64,000 nt of DNA from Ruminococcus sp. AF31-8BH (GTDB lineage: Bacteria; Bacillota; Clostridia; Lachnospirales; Lachnospiraceae), in NCBI RefSeq assembly GCF_003460605.1, contig NZ_QTVN01000008.1:62001-126000 (forward strand), read 5' to 3'. Shown here in pieces: positions 26,474-35,784 of this stretch. Position 1 is the first letter of the stretch; each line of letters begins with the position of its first letter. The position numbers and the translations under genes were made by a program. The notes beneath the pieces are model-generated. The model was not told the origin of the DNA and did not search any database. It worked only from the letters and a program-made list of their open reading frames with translations.

Positions 26474-27475
26474 ATGAACTTAAAAGGCAGAAATTTTTTG
26501 ACACTGAAAGACTTTACACCAGAGGAAATTCTGTATCTTCTTGATTTATCCGCTGATTTAAAGGCAAAGAAAAAAGCTGGCGAGCTGACTGAGTATTACA
26601 AAGGCAAAAACATTGCCCTGATCTTTGAAAAAACCAGCACAAGAACACGCTGCTCCTTCGAGGTTGCAGCTCATGACCTTGGAATGGGAAGCACCTATCT
26701 GGATCCAACAGGTTCCCAGATCGGCAAGAAAGAGAGCATTGCAGATACTGCAAGAGTTCTTGGAAGAATGTATGACGGTATTGAGTACCGCGGATTTGGC
26801 CAGGACATCGTAGAAGAGCTTGCCAAATACGCAGGTGTTCCGGTTTGGAACGGTCTGACAAATGAGTATCATCCTACTCAGATGCTTGCTGATATGCTGA
26901 CTATCCGTGAGCATTTCGGATACCTGAAGGGCATTAAGCTGGTATACATGGGGGATGCCCGCTACAACATGGGCAACTCCCTGATGGTAGCATGCTCCAA
27001 GCTTGGAATGCATTTCGTAGCATGCACAAGCAAGAAATATTTCCCGAATGAGGAGCTTGTAGCACAGTGCCAGGAGTACGCTGCACAGTCTGGCGCAACC
27101 ATCACTCTTACTGAGGATGTGGAGGCTGGAACCAAGGATGCAGATGTTATTTACACAGATGTATGGGTATCCATGGGCGAGCCGGATGCAGTATGGGAAG
27201 AGAGAATCCATGACCTGACACCTTACAAGGTAACTTCCGCAGTTATGAAGAACGCTGGTGAGAAAGCAATCTTCCTTCACTGCCTGCCTGCATTCCATGA
27301 CCTTAAGACCAAGATCGGCAAAGAGATGGGCGAGCGCTTCAACCTTACCGATATGGAAGTAACGGACGAAGTATTTGAGTCCCCAGCTTCCAAGGTATTT
27401 GATGAGGCAGAGAACCGTATGCATACAATCAAAGCAGTTATGGTTGCTACTTTAGGAGAGCCGGAGACAAGATAA
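26474..27475 (+). CDS. argF: Ornithine carbamoyltransferase
   Basis: 333 residues from ATG 26474, which follows AGAGGAG; the frame is open upstream to 26432 inside the SPFH gene. Carbamoyl-phosphate motif [13 protein letters not shown] near residue 55, HPTQ in [10 protein letters not shown] near 133, ornithine motif DVWVSMG near 230 and HCLPAFHD near 272 are complete. The enzyme makes citrulline in arginine synthesis, or works in reverse in arginine catabolism. No other arg genes are adjacent, and the partner birA overlaps it (TAATG). Confidence 0.96.
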   Translation: MNLKGRNFLTLKDFTPEEILYLLDLSADLKAKKKAGELTEYYKGKNIALIFEKTSTRTRCSFEVAAHDLGMGSTYLDPTGSQIGKKESIADTARVLGRMYDGIEYRGFGQDIVEELAKYAGVPVWNGLTNEYHPTQMLADMLTIREHFGYLKGIKLVYMGDARYNMGNSLMVACSKLGMHFVACTSKKYFPNEELVAQCQEYAAQSGATITLTEDVEAGTKDADVIYTDVWVSMGEPDAVWEERIHDLTPYKVTSAVMKNAGEKAIFLHCLPAFHDLKTKIGKEMGERFNLTDMEVTDEVFESPASKVFDEAENRMHTIKAVMVATLGEPETR

Positions 27476-28272
27476 TGTTTGCTTACAACGAAAATACAAT
27501 TTCAGATCAGATACACACAAAATGGGCGGGCAAAACCGTCCATTTTGCAAAAGAAACGGATTCTACAAATTTGTGGATCAAGCGCCTTGCCAAAGAAGGC
27601 GCACCGCAGGGAACGCTTGCCCTTGCAGAATTTCAGTCTGCAGGAAGAGGACGTCTTGGACGCTCCTGGGAGGTACCGGAAGGAACCTCCGTAATGATGA
27701 GTATTCTTTTGAGACCGGAGTTTGAGCCTCAGTATGCACCTATGCTGACGCTGGTAATGGGTATGGCAGTGGCGAAAGCTGTGAAGCTGCTTGGCTTTGA
27801 GGTAAGCATTAAGTGGCCCAATGATGTGGTGGTTTCCCACAAAAAGATATGCGGGATTCTCACTGAAATGGGAGTTCGTGATGGAAAAATCGATTATGCG
27901 GTCATAGGCGTGGGAATTAATGTAAATATCAGAGAGTTTCCTGCAGAAATGGAAGATAAAGCCACTTCTCTTTATCTGGAAAGTGGAAGAGAGTTTGACA
28001 GAAGCCAGATTCCGGGACTTGTAATGGAAGCCTTTGAAAATTATTATGAAAAATTTGCAGCAACCTGTAATCTCAGTGGACTCAAAGCTGAGTATGAAAG
28101 TATTCTGGCCAATTATAATCAGCCTGTCCGTGTGCTGGCGAAGGAGCCTTATGAAGGAATTGCCAGGGGAATCACCGACAGCGGGGAGCTGCTTGTGGAA
28201 AAAACGGATGGAACAGTAGTGGAAGTCAGCGCAGGAGAGGTTTCTGTGCGAGGCTTGTACAGCTACGTGTAA
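27475..28272 (+). CDS. birA: Biotin--[acetyl-CoA-carboxylase] ligase
   Basis: 265 residues. The catalytic core has FAKETDSTN, AEFQSAGRGRLGRSW (the biotinyl-AMP loop), IKWPNDVVVSHKKICGILTE, IGVGINVN and a C-terminal SH3-like domain ending GEVSVRG. It lacks an N-terminal winged helix, so it should ligate biotin but not repress transcription (class I). Its ATG shares a base with the argF stop codon. Confidence 0.95.
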   Translation: MFAYNENTISDQIHTKWAGKTVHFAKETDSTNLWIKRLAKEGAPQGTLALAEFQSAGRGRLGRSWEVPEGTSVMMSILLRPEFEPQYAPMLTLVMGMAVAKAVKLLGFEVSIKWPNDVVVSHKKICGILTEMGVRDGKIDYAVIGVGINVNIREFPAEMEDKATSLYLESGREFDRSQIPGLVMEAFENYYEKFAATCNLSGLKAEYESILANYNQPVRVLAKEPYEGIARGITDSGELLVEKTDGTVVEVSAGEVSVRGLYSYV

Positions 28273-28295
28273 AATAAACGAAAGGTGGTATCTAT

Positions 28296-28634
28296 TTGTA
28301 TCAGGATAATGTAGTGCTTTGCGGTGCAAGTGCTTATGAGCAGAAATATTATTTTAATAAAGACTTTAATTCTCTGCCGGATCATGTGAAGAAAGAGCTT
28401 CAGATTATGTGTGTACTCTATACAGAAGAGATCGGAGGAATCTTTACTCTGGAGTTTGATAATCAGGGCGATCTTCAGTTTAAGACAGAAGCGGCTGAAG
28501 CAGATGGCTTTTATGATGATATCGGTGGGGCATTGAAGATTAAACAGCTTCGCCAGGAAAAACAGGAGCTTCTGGAATCCCTGGAAATGTATTACCGGGT
28601 ATTTTTCCTGGGAGAAGATGTGGAAGAAAAATAA
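28296..28634 (+). CDS. Small conserved protein, DUF6145-like
   Basis: 112 residues. The start appears to be TTG at 28296, behind AAAGGTGG. The protein has an alpha/beta look with YTEEIGGIFTLEFDNQGDL in the middle and a Gln/Glu-rich helical C-terminus (KQLRQEKQELLESLEMYYR). I recall this family, DUF6145, from Lachnospiraceae at the same place between birA and dusB. No function can be assigned. It lies 23 bases after birA and 20 before dusB, in one likely operon. Confidence 0.7.
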   Translation: MYQDNVVLCGASAYEQKYYFNKDFNSLPDHVKKELQIMCVLYTEEIGGIFTLEFDNQGDLQFKTEAAEADGFYDDIGGALKIKQLRQEKQELLESLEMYYRVFFLGEDVEEK

Positions 28635-28654
28635 GACAGAACATAAAGGTTAAT

Positions 28655-29674
28655 ATGAATAGTAATTTAGACAGTAACTTGAAAAATGGGAATACCATGC
28701 ATAAAATTCCTGAAAAAATGTCATGGAAAATTGGAAATGTAGAGATTCCTAATCGTTTTGTTCTTGCTCCTATGGCAGGGGTGACAGATCTTGCTTTTCG
28801 CAGACTGTGTAAGGAACAGGGAGCTGGGCTTCTCTGTATGGAGATGATCAGTGCCAAGGCAATTTCCTATAAGAACAAGAATACCAGGGAGCTTATGAAA
28901 ATAGATCCTGTGGAGCATCCCATTTCTCTTCAGCTATTTGGAAGTGAGCCACAGCTGATGGCAGAGGTGGCAAAGGAGATTGAAGAGGAGCCATTTGATA
29001 TTCTGGATATCAATATGGGATGCCCGGTACCTAAGGTGGTAAATAACGGAGAGGGATCTGCACTTTTGAAGAACCCGGAGTTGATCGCAGATATTGTGAA
29101 AAGCGTGTCTTCTGCAATCAGTAAGCCTCTTACTGTGAAGGTGCGCATTGGTTTTGAGAAAGAGCCTGTTGATATTATTGATATTGTGAAACGCATTGAG
29201 GATGCCGGAGCAGCCGCGATTGCAGTTCACGGACGGACAAGGCAGCAGTATTATTCCGGAACCGCAGACTGGGAAACTATCGCCAGGATCAAAGAAGCAG
29301 TGTCTATTCCGGTAATTGGGAATGGAGATGTGGATTCTCCAAAAAAGGCAGAGGCTTTGTTTTGCCAGACCGGCTGTGATGCTGTAATGATCGGAAGGGC
29401 TGTTGAGGGAAATCCCTGGATCTTCCGGGAAATGAATCACTACTTTGCAACGGGCGAAGAACTGCAAAGACCGACGCTGGATGAGATTAAGGAAACAATT
29501 CTGAAGCATGCGAGGGCGCAAATCCAGATGAAGGGCGAATTTATCGGAATTCGTGAAATGCGGAAGCATGTGGCATGGTATACAGCCGGAATGCCTCATA
29601 GTGCCGGACTTCGCAGAGAGTCCAACAACATCAGCAGCTATGAGGAATTACAGCAGCTGTTGGAGCGGCTGTAG
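28655..29674 (+). CDS. dusB: tRNA dihydrouridine synthase (DusB type)
   Basis: 339 residues. The FMN barrel contains LAPMAGVTDLAFRRLC, EMISAKA, QLFGSEP, DINMGCPVPKVV with the catalytic Cys, KVRIG, HGRTRQQYYSG, GNGDV and IGRAVEGNPWIF. It reduces uridine in tRNA using NADPH. The ribosome site before 28655 is weak (AAAGG), so ATG 28697 is an alternative start; the first 14 residues are Asn-rich and not family-like. Confidence 0.92.
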   Translation: MNSNLDSNLKNGNTMHKIPEKMSWKIGNVEIPNRFVLAPMAGVTDLAFRRLCKEQGAGLLCMEMISAKAISYKNKNTRELMKIDPVEHPISLQLFGSEPQLMAEVAKEIEEEPFDILDINMGCPVPKVVNNGEGSALLKNPELIADIVKSVSSAISKPLTVKVRIGFEKEPVDIIDIVKRIEDAGAAAIAVHGRTRQQYYSGTADWETIARIKEAVSIPVIGNGDVDSPKKAEALFCQTGCDAVMIGRAVEGNPWIFREMNHYFATGEELQRPTLDEIKETILKHARAQIQMKGEFIGIREMRKHVAWYTAGMPHSAGLRRESNNISSYEELQQLLERL

Positions 29675-29707
29675 CAAGGATACGGCAGGTAAGGAGCAAT
29701 CACTATC

Positions 29708-30976
29708 ATGAAAGAGTTATTAAGATGCAAGACGGTTCAGGAAGCATTTAGGTTTTTAGAAAAGGACGACAAGAGGACGTTGCAGGAAACTCTGGAAATG
29801 TGCCAGATTCCGGCGCCCTCTTATCAGGAAGAGAAGAAAGCAGAATATGTTTTTGGTAAGATGCAGGAGGCTGGTCTTGAAGATGTGCACATTGATGCGG
29901 TGGGAAATGTTCTGGGTGTCCGAAAGGGAAACGGAAATGGTCCTCGTATCGTGCTTGCAGGACACACTGATACAGTTTTCCCGATGGAAACAGACCTGAC
30001 GCTGAAGCAGGATGGAAACCGCTACAGCTGTCCGGGAATCGGAGATGATACAAGAGCTGTGGCAGAACATCTTAGCATCGCAAGAGCAATGAATGCTGTA
30101 GGAATCCGTGGCGAGGGAGATATTGTTTTTTGTGCGAATGTGTGCGAGGAAGGTCTTGGAGATTTGCGGGGAACGAAGTATGTCTTCGGTGTTGATGGGG
30201 ATGCACTCCACCAATATGATGGTTTCGTGTCTATCGATGATAAAAATACTGCTGGAATCATTTATCAGGCAGTAGGAAGCGAGCGATACCTGGTGACCTT
30301 TCATGGCATCGGCGGCCACAGCTACACTGGCTTTGGAACTCCAAGTCCTATCCACGCAATGGGACGCGCAATTGCAAAAATCAGTGATTTTCAGGTACCC
30401 TCAGATCCAAAAACTACGTTCAATGTGGGCATAGTAAACGGTGGCTCTTCTGTGAATGTAATTGCAGAAGAAGCGTCCATGCTGGTAGATATGCGTTCAT
30501 TGGACGCAAATGCGTTAACGGAGCTTTCTGCTAAATTTCATGAAGCAGTAGAGGAAGCGGTGGAGGAAGAGAATGCAAGATGGGGACTTGGAACAGGGAA
30601 TTCCACTTCTGATTGCATTACTGTCACCTTTGAACAAAAAGGCAAGCGTCCAGCTGGAACCCAGGAAAAACAATGCCAGATTGTGCAGGCTGCTAATGCG
30701 GCGAATCAGGCACTTGGTATGGAAACTTTATACATAGGTGCTGCAAGCACAGATGCCAACATTCCAATCAGCCTTGGAATTCCTGCAATTACCGTAGGCT
30801 GGGGCGGTAAAGGCGGTGGAGAGCATACCATCCATGAATGGTATGAGCATATCGAATCCTGGAAAGGTCCTCAGCGAGATTTGCTGCTGCTTTTGGCGTT
30901 GTCGGGATTTGAAGGAAATTATAAATATCAGCTTCCCCACATTGCCAATTTTAACATTGATTTTCCAGAGGTGTGA
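29708..30976 (+). CDS. M20 family metallopeptidase
   Basis: 422 residues. Metal-site segments are LAGHTDTVFP, GIGDDTRAVAEH, ANVCEEGLGDLRG with the catalytic Glu pair, and HTIHEWYE near the C-terminus. A dimerisation lid occupies roughly residues 200-310. The family includes di- and tripeptidases and amidohydrolases acting on small peptides in the cytoplasm. Similarity is nearest to peptidase T-like/ M20 dipeptidases; the substrate is not defined. Confidence 0.88.
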   Translation: MKELLRCKTVQEAFRFLEKDDKRTLQETLEMCQIPAPSYQEEKKAEYVFGKMQEAGLEDVHIDAVGNVLGVRKGNGNGPRIVLAGHTDTVFPMETDLTLKQDGNRYSCPGIGDDTRAVAEHLSIARAMNAVGIRGEGDIVFCANVCEEGLGDLRGTKYVFGVDGDALHQYDGFVSIDDKNTAGIIYQAVGSERYLVTFHGIGGHSYTGFGTPSPIHAMGRAIAKISDFQVPSDPKTTFNVGIVNGGSSVNVIAEEASMLVDMRSLDANALTELSAKFHEAVEEAVEEENARWGLGTGNSTSDCITVTFEQKGKRPAGTQEKQCQIVQAANAANQALGMETLYIGAASTDANIPISLGIPAITVGWGGKGGGEHTIHEWYEHIESWKGPQRDLLLLLALSGFEGNYKYQLPHIANFNIDFPEV

Positions 30977-31067
30977 GATATAATAAAAGCAAAAGTTTTC
31001 AAATAACTCAAGGAGAAAAGGTCTCTAATAGTACCGAAAGACAATCTTGTAGAAAGGGGATTTTATC

Positions 31068-31415
31068 ATGGAAAAAACAATTCAGGAATTAACAGCTGAT
31101 CTGCTGGCAGCACCATCAGCATGCAAGGAAATCAAAGAGGCGGCCCAGAATTATCTGGATGCGGTTGGAAAAGATACAGAGGCAAAGGCTGCCAAAGCTT
31201 ATGTTGCAGAGCTGGAAGCTGATATTATGCCAATTGATGGATTGATTTCTTTCGCAGAATCTGATATGGGTGCAAAGGTATTCGGTGCAGATGGCGCTAA
31301 GAATATTTTGAACCATGCGAAGGAGCGTAAGGCAGCAGGCGCAAAATACTGCGATTGTGCTGCATGTGCAGCTTGCGAGGCACTGCTGAATAAGAAGGAT
31401 GAGATTTTGAAATAA
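31068..31415 (+). CDS. Small Cys-rich conserved protein of unknown function
   Basis: 115 residues, ATG at 31068 after AAAGGGG. Highly helical, Ala- and Glu-rich, with a compact cluster CDCAACAAC at about residues 96-104. The four cysteines could bind a metal. I do not recognise a function. A long inverted repeat CCACTTA/TAAGTGG (about 31457-31496) lies beyond the stop and may end the transcript. Neighbours are other small cytoplasmic unknowns. Confidence 0.65.
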   Translation: MEKTIQELTADLLAAPSACKEIKEAAQNYLDAVGKDTEAKAAKAYVAELEADIMPIDGLISFAESDMGAKVFGADGAKNILNHAKERKAAGAKYCDCAACAACEALLNKKDEILK

Positions 31416-31597
31416 TTTGTAAAAGAGTGTGCTACGAACGCTGAGCCACTTACAGCTAACGTGCAAGCTTATTTAAGAGGAAGGGTCTAAGTGGATTCTT
31501 TCTCTTATTTTATGTTGTTCATGTAATTAATGAATATTTTTCTTGTACTATTTTACAATGCGGCAATTTGTGTATGTGATGAAATACAAGAAATCAG

Positions 31598-31626
31598 TGT
31601 ACAAAACCACTTTAATGTTGTATAGT
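31598..31626 (+). promoter_or_regulatory. Promoter for the 75-residue gene
   Basis: TGTACA (31598-31603) and TATAGT (31621-31626) have a 17-base spacer, 40 bases before the start codon. Confidence 0.65.
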
Positions 31627-31665
31627 GATAAAAATAATAGAGAACTGTTATTTGGGAGGTATGAG

Positions 31666-31893
31666 ATGGCTGGATATTTAATTTCAGAGACAACGCGCGA
31701 GGAGCGAGAAAAAATAGTTGCAGAATCCCTGGGATATATAGAAGCAACCTGCGATGGCTGCATGGCCGGACTGGCAGAAATATATCAGGATTACATTGAT
31801 GGCAAAAAGGAACTGCGCCAGATTAATATGGAGTTCAATGCCAGATATGTAAAAGGAGAGGACATGCCGGGAAGAAATCGCTGCCCAATGTAA
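31666..31893 (+). CDS. Small conserved protein of unknown function
   Basis: 75 residues. I start it at ATG 31666, which follows GGGAGG, rather than at an upstream in-frame ATG at 31543 that lies before the promoter. The sequence is mostly helical with cysteines in ATCDGCMAGLAE and near the C-terminus (GRNRCPM). No domain is recognised. It is followed after only 13 bases by the remnant of an HD-domain gene, so its original operon has been cut. Confidence 0.65.
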   Translation: MAGYLISETTREEREKIVAESLGYIEATCDGCMAGLAEIYQDYIDGKKELRQINMEFNARYVKGEDMPGRNRCPM

Positions 31894-31906
31894 AAGACCA
31901 TTGTAG

Positions 31907-32179
31907 ACAGACATAAAGGAGCTTACCGGACTTATCTGGGCAGCAGCACTGATGCGCCCATCTAAGAGTACCAAGGATATGGAGCTGAAATCTCTCAAGA
32001 AAAAATACAAGAGCAAAGGCTTTGCTGCCGGATGCTCCCGTGAGGTAATCGAAAGAGGCGCACAGCAGCTTGGCTGGGATTTGGAGAAGCTTCTGACCAT
32101 GACTTTACAGGCAATGGCTGCAAGTGAAGATACTATTAACGCAGAGATGGCAGCAGAACAGGAGGAATTAGGAAAATGA
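31907..32179 (+). pseudogene. C-terminal remnant of an HD/HDIG-domain hydrolase
   Basis: From a stop at 31904 to 32179 the frame reads as the C-terminal third of bacterial HD-superfamily hydrolases: ELTGLIWAAALMRPSK, KSLKKKYKSKGFAAGCSR, and a terminal helix LEKLLTMTLQAM. In relatives this segment follows the metal-binding HD domain, which is absent. An ATG at 31952 could still give 75 residues, but no ribosome site precedes it and it starts inside the conserved ALMRPSK motif. It is most likely a decayed gene. The identification rests on memory of the family. Confidence 0.7.
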
Positions 32180-32355
32180 TATTAGAAACCTGGTATTATG
32201 AGGTGGTTTCCATAGATGGAGATTATGCGAATCTGCGCCGAACCGATGCAGATTCCCCGGAACTTAAACTGGTAGCCCGTGCACTTCTGCCGGCAGAAAT
32301 CAAAGAAGGCACAAAGCTGAAATATGAGATGATGCAGTATGAAGTAATTGGATAA
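32176..32355 (+). CDS. 59-residue protein of unknown function
   Basis: ATG at 32176 overlaps the stop of the HD remnant (ATGA) and follows GGAGGAATTAGGA, so it has a good ribosome site. The product (MILETWYYEVVSIDGDYANL to YEVIG) is beta-rich, with a LPAEIKEGTKL turn similar to the small OB/SH3-like DUF3006-type proteins. That similarity is weak. It probably survives from the operon that carried the complete HD-domain gene. A strong hairpin follows. Confidence 0.65.
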   Translation: MILETWYYEVVSIDGDYANLRRTDADSPELKLVARALLPAEIKEGTKLKYEMMQYEVIG

Positions 32356-32368
32356 AAGAAACAAAACC

Positions 32369-32400
32369 AACGGGTATCCCTGGAAACGGTGATACCCGTT
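32369..32400. terminator. Bidirectional terminator
   Basis: AACGGGTATC pairs with GATACCCGTT, with ATTTT after it on the plus strand and GGTTTTGTTTC on the minus strand. It serves the small genes and the convergent AraC gene. Confidence 0.85.
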
Positions 32401-32404
32401 ATTT

Positions 32405-33244
32405 TCACTTATGCAAATTCCTCCACTCTCTGGGTGAAACCCCATACACATTTTTAAACGCCCGTGAAAAATGGAGAGGATTTTCGTACCCTACGGCGCA
32501 GCCGATATCACTCACAGAGAGAGTCGTCAGCTTCAGAAGTTCAGCCGCTTTTGTCATGCGGTAGCTGATCAGAAACTCCTGCGGGGAGCGACCGGTACTG
32601 GTGCGGAAAATTCGTCCCAGATAACTTCTGTTAATACCGCACACAGCGGCAACATCTTCGATAGAAATATCATTCTGGAAGTTCTGTTCAATAAAATTAA
32701 TCGCTTCTTTGATATAATAATCACTCATTTTGCTGCTGGCAGCAGGCTTTGGTACAGGAGCTGACTGCGCCAGCAAATCCAGAAAAAGATACAGGTGTCC
32801 CATCAGATGAAACACAGACTGGTCTGAATGCTCAGAAATATACAAAAGCTCTTTGGCCATTTTTTCCCGCAGCTCGGCAGAACGGGTACGATAAACAGGA
32901 GAATCCGTAGAGAAGCCGCAGACACTCAGAATTTCCGTAGTCCGCAGTCCGTCAAATTCCACCCACACATATTCCCAGGGTACATTTACGTCTGCAATAT
33001 ACGTAGTAATCTGGCCGGGAAAAATCATAAAGCCCTGTCCGCTGCGAATCTGGTAGCTGTGGTTTTCTCCCTTGGAATCAGCAGCCATCAGAGTTCCTGT
33101 CCCGGAAAGCACATAATGAAACAGATAATGATTCCGTGTCGCCGGACCAAATAAATGTCCGGGGGTACATTTTTCATGTCCGTATTGATAGAGACACAGA
33201 TCAATGAAGTTCTCGCTTGGGAAAATGTGGAAGTTGTTGTTCAT
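32405..33244 (-). CDS. AraC family transcriptional regulator
   Basis: 279 residues. An N-terminal cupin (about 1-160; HYVLSGTGTLMAADSK, GQGFMIFPGQITTYIADV) binds a sugar ligand, and two helix-turn-helix motifs (ISIEDVAAVCGINRSYLGRIF and VSDIGCAVGYENPLHFSRAF in parts) fill the C-terminus. Its resemblance is to MsmR/RafR-type activators of alpha-galactoside genes. It is divergent from the GH36 alpha-galactosidase, which it very likely activates. AGGAG precedes the start at 33244. Confidence 0.9.
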   Translation of the reverse strand: MNNNFHIFPSENFIDLCLYQYGHEKCTPGHLFGPATRNHYLFHYVLSGTGTLMAADSKGENHSYQIRSGQGFMIFPGQITTYIADVNVPWEYVWVEFDGLRTTEILSVCGFSTDSPVYRTRSAELREKMAKELLYISEHSDQSVFHLMGHLYLFLDLLAQSAPVPKPAASSKMSDYYIKEAINFIEQNFQNDISIEDVAAVCGINRSYLGRIFRTSTGRSPQEFLISYRMTKAAELLKLTTLSVSDIGCAVGYENPLHFSRAFKNVYGVSPREWRNLHK

Positions 33245-33612
33245 ATGCTGAAAATCTCCTGTGGAAGTTCTGTGGTATCAATATTATACTACGTTCTTAC
33301 TGTTAAAAAAACACAGATTGCACAAGTAGATCAGATTGTGGAAGAAAATCAACGGCGGTATGATATTTGGAGGAAAAAACAGTAGAATTGTACAGAACAG
33401 AGAATGCAAAGGCAATGGATAGGTGTAATATATATCTTAATGCGATATTATATTTCATTATACAATAAAAATGCACCATAAAGCCATGAAACAGGAAAAA
33501 GATTGCTATTTAAGTGCTTATTTTGGTATGTTATACTAAACGTGAATTGAAGTAAAAGCTGAATTGAAAAATTAGATTATAGAGTTTAAAAGAAAAAAGG
33601 AGGCTCCTACCC
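33245..33612 (+). promoter_or_regulatory. Divergent AraC/alpha-galactosidase control region
   Basis: The 368-base region holds an extended -10 promoter for the alpha-galactosidase operon: TTAAGT (33510-33515), 16 bases, then TATACT (33532-33537) with TG three bases before it. The poor -35 box suits AraC-type activation. The part nearest the AraC gene is open in the plus frame but shows no credible gene. Confidence 0.6.
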
Positions 33613-35781
33613 ATGTCAATCACATTCAACGAATCCACCCGTATTTTCACCCTTAATACCGCTCATTCCACCTATCAGATGCAGGCAGATATGCATGATT
33701 ATCTGCTTCATCTGTACTACGGTGCCAGAACAGCTGGAGAAATGGACTATCTCCTCAGTTATGCAGACCGTGGCTTTTCCGGAAATCCGTATTCAGCAGA
33801 AATGGACAGAACCTATTCTCTGGATGCGTTGCCACAGGAATATCCTTCTCTTGGAACCGGAGACTTCCGTAATTTTGCATTAAATATTGAAAATGCAGAT
33901 GGCTCCCAGTGCTGCGATCCAGTCTATGTAAGTCATAAAATCACAAAAGGAAAATACAATTTATCCGGACTTCCGGCAGTACGTGCCAGGGAAAATGAGG
34001 CAGAAACATTGGAAATTCTACTGGCAGATCCAAACACAAATATGGAAATCCACCTCCTTTACGGCGTACTGGAAAAAGAGGATATTATTACAAGAAGTGT
34101 GATCATTAAAAATGCAGGGGAAGCTTCTGTAACCATCAGAAAAGCCCAGTCTGCATGCCTGGATTTCCTTCATGGAGACTATGACCTGATTAAATTTTAT
34201 GGAAAACATGCTATGGAAAGAAATATGGAGAGAGTACCGGTTTCTCATGGAAGTATTCGCCTGGGAAGCCGCAGAGGAACATCCAGCCACCAGTACAATC
34301 CAGGTGTGATCCTTGCGCAAAAAAATGCAAATGAGGATAGCGGAAGCTGTTATGGAATGCTGCTTGTGTATAGTGGGAATTTCCTTTGTGAGGCAGAAAA
34401 GGATCAGTATAATCAGACCAGACTTCAAATGGGCCTTACGGATGAACTGTTTGCATATCCTCTTGCACCAGGGGCTGAATTTACAGCACCGGAAGTTATT
34501 TTGTCATACTCCAACAAAGGTTTTTCCAGACTTTCCCAGCAGTATCATCACTGCATTATGAACCATATCTGTCAGGGTAAATATGTTCATGAAAACCGTC
34601 CGGTTCTGATCAATAGCTGGGAAGCTGCGTACTTTGACTTTACCGGAGATACCATTGTGGAGCTTGCAAAACAGGCAAAAGAGCTGGGAATTGACATGGT
34701 TGTTATGGACGACGGTTGGTTCGGAAAGCGAAATGATGACAACTCTTCTCTAGGTGACTGGTGTGTAAATGAGGAGAAATTAGGGGGAACTCTTTCCCAA
34801 CTGATTGAGCGTGTGAATGCAGAAGGAGTAAAATTCGGCATCTGGATTGAGCCGGAAATGGTAAACGAAGACAGCGAGCTTTATCGAAAACATCCTGATT
34901 GGGCGATTACCATTCCGGGACGAAATCCAATTCGTTCCAGAAATCAGCTGCTTCTTGATTTTTCAAGAAAAGAGGTTCGCAACCATGTTTTTGAACAGAT
35001 TTGTGCAGTGCTGGATCAGGGAAATATTGAGTATGTAAAATGGGATATGAACCGTAGTATGACAGATGTATATGCTCCTAATGTAACCTATGATTATGTT
35101 GTTGGCGTATATGATTTTCTGGAAAAACTCACCTCAAAATATCCGAATATTCTGATTGAAGGCTGCAGCGGAGGTGGCGGAAGATTTGACGCAGGAATGC
35201 TGTATTATACTCCTCAGATCTGGTGCAGTGATAATACAGATGCCATTAATCGTACCAGAATTCAGTATGGAACCTCCTTCTTCTATCCGGTGGCAGCTAT
35301 GGGCTCTCATGTATCAGCAGTGCCAAATCATCAGACCGGAAGAGTGACAAGCCTTCATACAAGAGGCGTTGCGGCAATGTCAGGAACCTTTGGATATGAG
35401 CTGAATCCTGCACTTTTAAGTGTGGAAGAAAAAGCAGAAATCCGCATGCAGCTTGCCAAATATCGGGAACATCAGGAGCTGATCCGTGAGGGAAATTATT
35501 ACCGCCTTTCTGATCCGTTTCAGGATGATTTTGCTGCATGGATGGTAGTGTCTGAAGATCAGAATCAGGCACTGGTAAGTGTAGTCAGATTGACTGCAGA
35601 AGCAAATCCGGTGGCAGCTTATGTAACTCTAAGAGGACTTGCTGAAGATGCTTTTTACCTGGAAAAAACAACGGGAAAGGTTTATGCCGGTGCAGCTCTT
35701 ATGGAAGCAGGCATGCTTCTTCCTGCGCCAAAAGGAGAATATGAGGCATATCAGATTATGCTGCAAAGAGTGACAGAGTAA
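33613..35781 (+). CDS. Alpha-galactosidase, glycoside hydrolase family 36
   Basis: 722 residues, full length. The N-terminal beta-supersandwich is followed by the barrel, with VMDDGWFG near residue 365, WIEPEMV near 411, the nucleophile Asp478 in KWDMNR and the acid/base Asp in CSDNTD at about 540-543. It hydrolyses terminal alpha-galactose from raffinose-type sugars, melibiose or galactomannan fragments. No signal peptide is seen, so it is intracellular. It is the first gene of a tight operon whose later genes look unrelated to sugar metabolism. Confidence 0.95.
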   Translation: MSITFNESTRIFTLNTAHSTYQMQADMHDYLLHLYYGARTAGEMDYLLSYADRGFSGNPYSAEMDRTYSLDALPQEYPSLGTGDFRNFALNIENADGSQCCDPVYVSHKITKGKYNLSGLPAVRARENEAETLEILLADPNTNMEIHLLYGVLEKEDIITRSVIIKNAGEASVTIRKAQSACLDFLHGDYDLIKFYGKHAMERNMERVPVSHGSIRLGSRRGTSSHQYNPGVILAQKNANEDSGSCYGMLLVYSGNFLCEAEKDQYNQTRLQMGLTDELFAYPLAPGAEFTAPEVILSYSNKGFSRLSQQYHHCIMNHICQGKYVHENRPVLINSWEAAYFDFTGDTIVELAKQAKELGIDMVVMDDGWFGKRNDDNSSLGDWCVNEEKLGGTLSQLIERVNAEGVKFGIWIEPEMVNEDSELYRKHPDWAITIPGRNPIRSRNQLLLDFSRKEVRNHVFEQICAVLDQGNIEYVKWDMNRSMTDVYAPNVTYDYVVGVYDFLEKLTSKYPNILIEGCSGGGGRFDAGMLYYTPQIWCSDNTDAINRTRIQYGTSFFYPVAAMGSHVSAVPNHQTGRVTSLHTRGVAAMSGTFGYELNPALLSVEEKAEIRMQLAKYREHQELIREGNYYRLSDPFQDDFAAWMVVSEDQNQALVSVVRLTAEANPVAAYVTLRGLAEDAFYLEKTTGKVYAGAALMEAGMLLPAPKGEYEAYQIMLQRVTE

Positions 35782-35784
35782 CAC

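Noticed and set aside
33155..33385. Possible 76-residue gene overlapping the AraC start
   Set aside because: Half of it is antisense to the AraC coding region, and no ribosome site or family is visible.
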